The translations under genes were made by a program, and so were the position numbers. From Clostridia bacterium (GTDB lineage: Bacteria > Bacillota_A > Clostridia > Christensenellales > Borkfalkiaceae), in assembly GCA_017456945.1 (NCBI GenBank), contig JAFTIK010000056.1, positions 1 to 6,265 on the forward strand: a stretch of DNA of 6,265 bases. Direction: 5' to 3'. Below, one piece after another: positions 1-3,776 of the stretch; within the stretch, counting starts at the first letter, position 1; every line of letters begins with the position of its first letter. The notes beneath the pieces were generated by a model. It was given only the letters and a program-made list of their open reading frames with translations. It was not told the DNA's origin and did not search any database.

Positions 1-4
1 TCCC

Positions 5-42
5 GGTTTTTTTGAAAAAATGCATAAAAAACCTTTTTTTTT
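5..42 (+). terminator. Weak intrinsic terminator of an upstream gene
   Basis: GGTTTTTT (5-12) can pair with AAAAAACC (26-33), with a 13-base loop, followed by nine T (34-42). The stem has only two G-C pairs, so it is weak by itself. It may be the tail of a larger hairpin that begins left of the window. No coding sequence is visible between it and nadE. Confidence 0.4.
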
Positions 43-54
43 ACAGTCAAATAA

Positions 55-83
55 TTGCAATATGTGCTAGAAGAGTGTAAAAT
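55..83 (+). promoter_or_regulatory. Probable sigma-A promoter of nadE
   Basis: TTGCAA (55-60), a 17-base spacer and TAAAAT (78-83) form a good housekeeping promoter. Transcription would start near position 90, leaving a leader of about 38 bases before nadE. The -10 hexamer lies inside the inverted repeat AGTGTA-AAA-TACACT (74-88), a possible operator. Confidence 0.6.
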
Positions 84-88
84 ACACT
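74..88. promoter_or_regulatory. Inverted repeat over the nadE -10 box (candidate operator)
   Basis: AGTGTA (74-79) and TACACT (83-88) are perfect inverted copies separated by AAA. The repeat covers the -10 hexamer, a position where a bound repressor would block RNA polymerase. The regulator is not identifiable from the sequence. A niacin- or NAD-responsive repressor would make sense for nadE but is only a guess. Confidence 0.35.
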
Positions 89-127
89 TAAAGGAATAGC
101 ATAATTTTATTATTAAAGGAGATTTTT

Positions 128-1882
128 ATGAATTCCGAATTTGTCAAAGTAGCAACTTATACGCCAGAAATTAAGGTTTTCGACGTTGAATATAACGTTG
201 AAATGGTAAAAAAAGGTATTGACCTTGCAGAAAATAACGGCGTTCACGTGGTAGTGTTTCCCGAACTTTGTTTAACGGGTAGCACTATCGGAGATTTAAT
301 ATATTCTAAAACTTTATTAGACGGGGCGAAGAACGCGCTTTTAGAAATTGCAAATTACACGAAAGATAAAAACTTAATTGCTTTCGTGGGCTTACCTTTT
401 GAAAAGGACGGACAAGTATATAGCGCAACTGCCGGCCTGTCAAACGGTAAGGTTTTGGGCGTGGCGGCTAAAGATAACCTATCTAGCGACGGCACGTTTT
501 CTAGCGATATTTTATTTAGAAACGATAAAACGCCAAATTTTACGGTCGGTTTTAATAGTTCGGCAAATATTGTAATAGAAACGCAAGCCGACCCCGAATA
601 TTCGGGCAGAATAGAATTCCGTAGAAATTACGCAAAGAGTTTTTCCGAAAGAAATTCTTGCATTTATCTTTACGCAAACGCTGGTGACGGCGAGTCGACT
701 ACCGATTGTGTATATTCAGGACATAGCCTAATTTGTGAAAACGGTGAAATCTTAGCAGAGAGTAAGCCGTTTGAAAACGGGCTTACAGTTGCCGAAGTAG
801 ATTTAGGATATATTTCGTTTGTTCGTTCTAAGAAAAAGCAAACTTTTGCAGATTTTAATACCGAACTTTGTTTCGACGTTGATATATCAGATTTTAAATC
901 GACTAGAATTTACGATAAAACGCCCTTTATAAAGAAAGGGGAAGAAGAACTTCTTTTAAATATTCAAGCGCACGCGTTAAAGAAAAGAATATTGCATACC
1001 CACGCAGAAAAGCTCGTGCTTGGTTTATCTGGTGGGCTTGATTCCACACTCGCGCTAATCGTTGCAGTTAAAGCAATGCTTTTGGTAGGCAAAAGCCAAA
1101 AGGACGTTTTGGCAATTACTATGCCTTGCTTTGGCACTAGTTCAAGAACTTTCGATAACAGTATAAAACTTGCAAAAGCCTTTGGAGTTCAACTTAAAAA
1201 AGTGGATATTGCAAAATCTGTTAAACGACACCTTAAAGATATTGAACACCACGAAGATGTTCACGACGCCGCTTATGAAAACGCCCAAGCGAGAGAGCGT
1301 ACTCAAGTTTTAATGGATACGGCAAATATGGTAAACGGGCTAGTCGTAGGAACGGGCGACCTTTCCGAACTTGCGCTCGGTTGGGCAACCTATAACGGTG
1401 ACCATATGAGCATGTATGCAGTTAACGGTTCAATACCAAAAACTCTCGTTCGTCATTTGGTAACCCACGTTGCGTTAACGTGTAAAGGCAAAGCCAAGTC
1501 CGTGTTGTTAGACGTTGTTGATACTCCCGTAAGCCCCGAACTACTTCCACCTGCCGACGATAAGATTAAACAGGTAACCGAAGATATCGTAGGACCTTAT
1601 ATTCTACACGATTATTTCCTTTACAGTATGATAAACAAAGGTTTCTCGCCTAAAAAGATTTACCAAACGGCAGTAAATACCTTTAAGGGTGAATTTGACG
1701 AGCAAACTATTCTAAAATGGCTAAAAACTTTTATTCGTCGCTTTTTTACCCAACAATTCAAGCGTTCGTGTCTTCCCGACGGGGTTAAGGTTACCGAAAT
1801 TTCCCTTTCGCCAAGAAAGGGGTGGAATATGCCAAGCGACGGCGTTTCTAAACTTTGGCTAGCAGAACTTGAAAATCTATAA
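128..1882 (+). CDS. nadE: NAD+ synthetase with degenerate glutaminase domain
   Basis: This enzyme makes NAD+ by ATP-dependent amidation of nicotinic acid adenine dinucleotide, the last step of NAD synthesis, in the cytoplasm. Residues 5-245 are a nitrilase-type glutaminase domain and about 270-584 the synthetase domain. The synthetase part is well kept: ATP PP-loop SGGLDST at 301-307, VVGTGDLSELALGW near 406-419, YNGDHMSMYAVNGSIPKTL, and the late RRFFTQQFKRSCLPDG. In the glutaminase domain the catalytic Glu (FPEL, E46) and Lys (K115) are present with the usual spacing of 69 residues. The expected nucleophile block (family pattern GVEICEDLW) is absent: only about 50 residues separate K115 from the RR at 165-166, against about 90 in the mycobacterial enzyme as I recall it. 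At 584 residues it is shorter than typical glutamine-dependent forms (about 640-680). It may therefore use free ammonia. AGGAG (117-121) precedes the ATG by 6 bases. The gene is monocistronic, ended by the terminator at 1918-1952. Confidence 0.93.
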   Translation: MNSEFVKVATYTPEIKVFDVEYNVEMVKKGIDLAENNGVHVVVFPELCLTGSTIGDLIYSKTLLDGAKNALLEIANYTKDKNLIAFVGLPFEKDGQVYSATAGLSNGKVLGVAAKDNLSSDGTFSSDILFRNDKTPNFTVGFNSSANIVIETQADPEYSGRIEFRRNYAKSFSERNSCIYLYANAGDGESTTDCVYSGHSLICENGEILAESKPFENGLTVAEVDLGYISFVRSKKKQTFADFNTELCFDVDISDFKSTRIYDKTPFIKKGEEELLLNIQAHALKKRILHTHAEKLVLGLSGGLDSTLALIVAVKAMLLVGKSQKDVLAITMPCFGTSSRTFDNSIKLAKAFGVQLKKVDIAKSVKRHLKDIEHHEDVHDAAYENAQARERTQVLMDTANMVNGLVVGTGDLSELALGWATYNGDHMSMYAVNGSIPKTLVRHLVTHVALTCKGKAKSVLLDVVDTPVSPELLPPADDKIKQVTEDIVGPYILHDYFLYSMINKGFSPKKIYQTAVNTFKGEFDEQTILKWLKTFIRRFFTQQFKRSCLPDGVKVTEISLSPRKGWNMPSDGVSKLWLAELENL

Positions 1883-1890
1883 CGAATAAA

Positions 1891-1914
1891 ATGCGCGTAT
1901 ATGCGTACGCGCGT
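1891..1914. repeat. Perfect purine-pyrimidine alternating hairpin after nadE
   Basis: ATGCGCGTA (1891-1899) pairs with TACGCGCGT (1906-1914) around a six-base loop; eight pairs are Watson-Crick and one is a G-T wobble. All 24 bases alternate purine and pyrimidine. It starts eight bases after the nadE stop and just before the terminator hairpin, so it could stabilise the mRNA 3' end. It has no T-run and is not itself a terminator. Confidence 0.5.
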
Positions 1915-1917
1915 AAA

Positions 1918-1952
1918 TACGGCAGGTAAAAACGCTTGCCGTAAATTTTTTT
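1918..1952 (+). terminator. Rho-independent terminator of nadE
   Basis: TACGGCAGG (1918-1926) pairs with CTTGCCGTA (1935-1943), with one G-T wobble and an eight-base loop. Seven T follow at 1946-1952. It separates nadE from the perR operon promoter at 1982. Confidence 0.85.
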
Positions 1953-1981
1953 AAAAAATTAAAAAAACTTTTAAAAAACTC

Positions 1982-2010
1982 TTGACAAATAGTCGTTCAT
2001 TGAATATAAT
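1982..2010 (+). promoter_or_regulatory. Consensus sigma-A promoter of the perR operon
   Basis: TTGACA (1982-1987), a 17-base spacer and TATAAT (2005-2010) match the consensus perfectly. Transcription should start near 2017, inside the palindrome at 2014-2026. So strong a promoter fits a unit held down by a repressor. Confidence 0.88.
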
Positions 2011-2013
2011 AAT

Positions 2014-2026
2014 AGTAATCATTACT
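2014..2026. promoter_or_regulatory. Candidate PerR/Fur box (autoregulatory operator)
   Basis: AGTAAT-C-ATTACT is a perfect 6-1-6 palindrome. Its core TAATnATTA matches the middle of the PerR-box consensus TTATAATnATTATAA, although the outer bases do not. It lies directly downstream of the -10 box and over the expected transcription start, and the next gene encodes a PerR-type repressor. This supports autoregulation and peroxide induction of the operon. Confidence 0.65.
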
Positions 2027-2041
2027 GATAACGAATTTAAC

Positions 2042-2060
2042 AAAGGAGGTGAATAGGTTG
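2042..2060 (+). promoter_or_regulatory. Ribosome binding site that fixes a TTG start for perR
   Basis: AAAGGAGG (2042-2049) is a near-perfect anti-16S match. It lies eight bases before the TTG at 2058-2060. The in-frame GTG at 2049 overlaps the Shine-Dalgarno sequence itself and could not use it, so TTG is the likely start. Confidence 0.75.
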
Positions 2061-2429
2061 CGTTATTCAAGGCAAAGGCAATTGATAACCGATATAATAA
2101 AAGGTAGAAAAGATCACCCTACCGCAGATATGATATACGGCAGTTGTAGAGAGATAGAGCCTAATATAAGTTTAGGAACTGTGTATAGAAATCTAAAGCA
2201 ATTATCTGACGATGGTGTTATAATCACGCTAGAAACGGTAGATAAAAGATTGCACTACGACGGGGATATTTCAAGGCACAGTCACTTTATATGTGAAAAG
2301 TGCGGAAAGATAATCGACCTATTCAAACCCGCAGGGAAACCCAGAGAACTAGAAGAATTAGGGCTAGAACTTACGGGTGAAAAATGTATTTATTACGGAA
2401 AATGTAGTGATTGTGTTGAAATAAATTAA
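2058..2429 (+). CDS. perR: Peroxide-sensing Fur-family repressor, PerR type
   Basis: This is a 123-residue Fur-family transcription factor read from the TTG start (126 residues if the GTG at 2049 were used). The N-terminal half is a winged helix with HPTADMIY and SLGTVYRNLKQL, the usual Fur/PerR DNA-binding features. The C-terminal half is the metal-binding dimerisation domain. In TTG numbering the five regulatory-metal ligands of Bacillus PerR have counterparts: H20 (HPTAD), D68 (HYD), H74 and H76 (RHSHF) and D87 (IIDL). The two CxxC pairs C79/C82 and C116/C119 should form the structural zinc site. Retention of the Asp in HYD favours PerR over Fur or Zur, where Glu is usual. With iron bound, PerR represses its targets; peroxide oxidises the ligand histidines and releases it. 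It heads an operon with rubrerythrin, rubredoxin and a BFD protein, the expected PerR regulon in anaerobes. The assignment to PerR over other Fur members rests on ligand residues and context. Confidence 0.88.
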   Translation: MRYSRQRQLITDIIKGRKDHPTADMIYGSCREIEPNISLGTVYRNLKQLSDDGVIITLETVDKRLHYDGDISRHSHFICEKCGKIIDLFKPAGKPRELEELGLELTGEKCIYYGKCSDCVEIN

Positions 2430-2444
2430 AAAATATAATATAAT
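2416..2444 (+). promoter_or_regulatory. Probable internal promoter for rubrerythrin
   Basis: TTGAAA (2416-2421), a 17-base spacer and TATAAT (2439-2444) give a strong promoter overlapping the last codons of perR. A second overlapping TATAAT lies at 2434-2439. Transcription would start near 2451. It would let rubrerythrin be made at higher levels than perR. Confidence 0.6.
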
Positions 2445-2448
2445 ATAA

Positions 2449-2461
2449 ACGGTAAAACCGT
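2449..2461. repeat. Inverted repeat at the predicted rubrerythrin transcription start
   Basis: ACGGT-AAA-ACCGT is a perfect 5-3-5 inverted repeat between the internal -10 box and the ribosome binding site. It has A, not T, downstream and so is not a terminator. It could be an operator or a short 5' hairpin in the mRNA. It does not resemble the palindrome in front of perR. Confidence 0.4.
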
Positions 2462-2478
2462 AAAAAAGGAGAAGATCT

Positions 2479-3024
2479 ATGAAAAAATTTGTTTGTACTA
2501 TTTGTGGTTACGTTCACGAAGGCGATGCTGCGCCTGCAAGATGCCCCCAATGTAATGCGCCTGCTTCGAAATTTATCGAACAGAAAGAAGGTATGGCATG
2601 GGCTGCAGAACACGTTGTAGGTGTTGCTAAAGGCGTTGATCCTGAAATTATCGAAGGCTTAAAGATGAACTTCAACGGCGAATGCACCGAAGTTGGTATG
2701 TATCTTGCAATGGCAAGAGTAGCGCACAGAGAAGGTTATCCTGAAATCGGGCTCTACTGGGAAAAAGCCGCATACGAAGAAGCAGAACACGCTGCAAAAT
2801 TCGCAGAACTTTTGGGCGAAGTAGTTACCGATTCTACCAAGAAAAATCTTGAAATGAGGGTTGAAGCAGAAAACGGCGCTACCGCGGGTAAGTTTGAACT
2901 TGCTAAAAAGGCAAAGGAACTTGGGCTTGATGCTATTCACGATACCGTACACGAAATGGCTCGTGACGAAGCAAGACACGGCAAGGCTTTTGAAGGTCTT
3001 TTGAAGAGATATTTCAATAAATAG
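2479..3024 (+). CDS. Reverse rubrerythrin (rubredoxin-like domain first)
   Basis: This 181-residue cytoplasmic non-haem iron protein should reduce hydrogen peroxide (and possibly oxygen) to water in anaerobes. Residues 1-36 form a rubredoxin-type Fe(Cys)4 site: C6 and C9 in CTICG, C22 and C25 in CPQC. Residues about 50-180 are a four-helix ferritin-like diiron domain with E68 in NGECTE, the ExxH motif E101-H104 (EAEH), E129 or E131 from the third helix, and the second ExxH E164-H167 (EARH). The rubredoxin site comes before the diiron domain, the order of the reverse rubrerythrins known from Clostridium; classical rubrerythrins carry it at the C-terminus. Length matches that family. AGGAG (2467-2471) is seven bases before ATG. 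It follows perR by 49 bases and is followed after 12 bases by rubredoxin, its likely electron donor. Known clostridial homologues are PerR-repressed and oxygen-induced, which fits this context. Confidence 0.93.
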   Translation: MKKFVCTICGYVHEGDAAPARCPQCNAPASKFIEQKEGMAWAAEHVVGVAKGVDPEIIEGLKMNFNGECTEVGMYLAMARVAHREGYPEIGLYWEKAAYEEAEHAAKFAELLGEVVTDSTKKNLEMRVEAENGATAGKFELAKKAKELGLDAIHDTVHEMARDEARHGKAFEGLLKRYFNK

Positions 3025-3036
3025 GAAGGTGGTAAA

Positions 3037-3168
3037 ATGAAATACGTATGCAAAGTTTGTGGATACGAATACGACGAAGCAGTTGAAGGCGTTCCATTTA
3101 ATGAATTACCAGAAGATTACGTTTGCCCACTTTGTGGAGTTGGTAAAGACGAATTTGAAGCGGAATAA
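3037..3168 (+). CDS. Rubredoxin, short 43-residue form
   Basis: This small cytoplasmic electron carrier holds one Fe(Cys)4 centre. The translation is 43 residues, starting [15 protein letters not shown] and ending GKDEFEAE. Ligands are C5 and C8 (CKVCG) and C30 and C33 (CPLCG). [14 protein letters not shown] matches the usual FxxLPxDWVCPxCG block with Tyr in place of Trp. Ordinary rubredoxins have 52-54 residues. Here the loop that normally carries GDPDNGIxPGT is missing about eight residues, similar to the 45-residue rubredoxin of Desulfovibrio desulfuricans. The gene starts 12 bases after rubrerythrin with a GGAAGGTGG ribosome binding region. It probably feeds electrons to the reverse rubrerythrin. 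No rubredoxin reductase is present here, so its own donor is encoded elsewhere, or the BFD protein next door takes part. Confidence 0.9.
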   Translation: MKYVCKVCGYEYDEAVEGVPFNELPEDYVCPLCGVGKDEFEAE

Positions 3169-3186
3169 AAGGTTTTAGGTGATAAA

Positions 3187-3384
3187 ATGAAAGAGAATTA
3201 CATAGTTTGTAACTGTAAAAAAGTAGATTATCATACAATTGCTACGGCTCTTGAAACCCATAACAAAATGGAAGACGTTTTAGACGTATTTAAAGACGTT
3301 CAGAACACCACCCATTGCACTACCGGTTGCGGTGGTTGCTATCAAAAGGTATTAGACGTAATATCTGAAGTCCTTATGGGCTAA
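3187..3384 (+). CDS. BFD-like [2Fe-2S] protein
   Basis: This 65-residue protein has the fold pattern of bacterioferritin-associated ferredoxin (BFD, Fer2_BFD family). Expected cluster ligands are C8 and C10 (VCNC, a CxC pair) and C48 and C51 (GCGGC, a CxxC pair), 37 residues apart against about 31 in the E. coli protein as I recall it. One further cysteine, C44, precedes the second pair. There is no signal peptide or membrane segment. Classical BFD reduces iron held in bacterioferritin; related domains also occur as modules in NAD(P)H-dependent reductases. Here it is the last gene of the perR-rubrerythrin-rubredoxin operon, 18 bases after rubredoxin with AGGTG five bases before the ATG, and a terminator follows. 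A role in electron transfer to rubredoxin or rubrerythrin, or in iron-sulfur repair or iron release after oxidative stress, is inferred from context only. Confidence 0.8.
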   Translation: MKENYIVCNCKKVDYHTIATALETHNKMEDVLDVFKDVQNTTHCTTGCGGCYQKVLDVISEVLMG

Positions 3385-3408
3385 AAAAGTAAAAAATAAA
3401 GTGTGAGC

Positions 3409-3436
3409 AAAAACCCCGATTAAGTTCGGGGTTTTT
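3409..3436 (+). terminator. Strong terminator of the perR operon
   Basis: AAAAACCCCGA (3409-3419) pairs perfectly with TCGGGGTTTTT (3426-3436) around the loop TTAAGT. The eleven-pair stem ends in the T-run. It closes the four-gene operon and insulates the T-box promoter at 3457. Confidence 0.92.
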
Positions 3437-3456
3437 AACTTTTTATCGTTAAATCG

Positions 3457-3485
3457 TTGACAAAACTTTACGCTTATGCTAAAAT
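3457..3485 (+). promoter_or_regulatory. Promoter of the T-box leader
   Basis: TTGACA (3457-3462), a 17-base spacer and TAAAAT (3480-3485) form a strong sigma-A promoter. RNA would start near 3492, exactly where T-box Stem I begins. The hexamer ATCGTT occurs twice (3445-3450 and 3453-3458), eight bases apart, the second copy touching the -35 box. Confidence 0.85.
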
Positions 3486-3577
3486 TACAACGTAAAGGCT
3501 ATGAAGAAAAGGGCGTTTTTATCAAAGTTTTCAGAGAAATGGCGGTTGGTGCGAGCCATAACGGCGGTAATTTCGTT

Positions 3578-3580
3578 GTA
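3578..3580 (+). promoter_or_regulatory. Probable T-box specifier codon GUA (valine)
   Basis: In T-box Stem I the specifier lies on the 3' side of an internal loop. A purine and the 3' strand of the lower helix follow it, then the conserved GAG(C). Here GUA is followed by the purine G3581, UUUCC (3582-3586) and GAGC (3587-3590), which gives the expected spacing. The bulge UGGU (3694-3697) pairs with a tRNA ending ACCA, so the discriminator is A, true for tRNA-Val. The preceding GUU (3575-3577) is also a valine codon. UUC (Phe) at 3572-3574 is a less well placed alternative. Confidence 0.45.
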
Positions 3581-3718
3581 GTTTCCGAGCTGAAAGGAAG
3601 AAAGCAATTTGCAAGTAGAACCTTTCCGTGAATGCTGCGTAAAAGACATAGGGGTTAATGGACCCCAAGAGTGGCGATATTTCGCAATTTGAGTGGTACC
3701 GCGGGTGTATAAAACGCT

Positions 3719-3755
3719 CGTCTCAAAGTAATAAAACTTTGGGGCGATTTTTTTT
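3719..3755 (+). terminator. Regulated terminator of the T-box leader
   Basis: CGTCTCAAAGT (3719-3729) pairs with ACTTTGGGGCG (3736-3746), with two G-T wobbles and the loop AATAAA. Eight T follow at 3748-3755. The 5' strand overlaps the 3' strand of the antiterminator (CTCAAA, 3722-3727), so the two folds exclude each other. Bound uncharged tRNA should favour read-through. Confidence 0.92.
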
Positions 3756-3776
3756 GCCCCGACAAGGAGATTTATT

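Larger units (their letters stand above)
3492..3776 (+). promoter_or_regulatory. T-box riboswitch leader
   Basis: This stretch of about 285 bases is a tRNA-sensing leader that lets transcription continue only when a specific tRNA is uncharged. Stem I spans about 3497-3591: basal pairing GGCU/AGCU (3497-3500/3588-3591), a kink-turn-like AUGA and GAGC, an AGAGA motif (3533-3537), and a distal hairpin AUGGC/GCCAU (3539-3543/3555-3559) with the typical GGUUGGUGCGA loop. A second stem pairs GAAAGG (3592-3597) with CCUUUC (3621-3626). Short hairpins GGGGU/ACCCC (3651-3655/3662-3666) and GCGA/UCGC (3674-3677/3682-3685) follow. The T-box sequence GAGTGGTACCGCGGG is at 3691-3705. The antiterminator is canonical: UUUGAG/CUCAAA (3688-3693/3722-3727), a seven-base bulge UGGUACC (3694-3700), and GCGGGU/GCUCGU above it. 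The 3' strand of that helix is shared with the terminator at 3719-3755. The only gene downstream is the XRE-cupin-ligase fusion, 21 bases after the terminator T-run. Confidence 0.93.

Noticed and set aside
2049..2057. GTG start for perR three codons upstream of the TTG
   Set aside because: The GTG is part of the AGGAGGTG Shine-Dalgarno sequence, so ribosomes bound there would start at the TTG eight bases downstream.
2371..2979. Two minus-strand open frames opposite rubrerythrin and the end of perR
   Set aside because: Their peptides are rich in Phe and Cys, as expected from the complement of the codons used in the real genes, and they lie antisense to well-supported proteins.
3445..3458. Direct repeat ATCGTT-aa-ATCGTT upstream of the T-box promoter as an operator
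   Set aside because: Six-base repeats are expected by chance in AT-rich DNA. It is noted in the promoter entry but not supported as a binding site.
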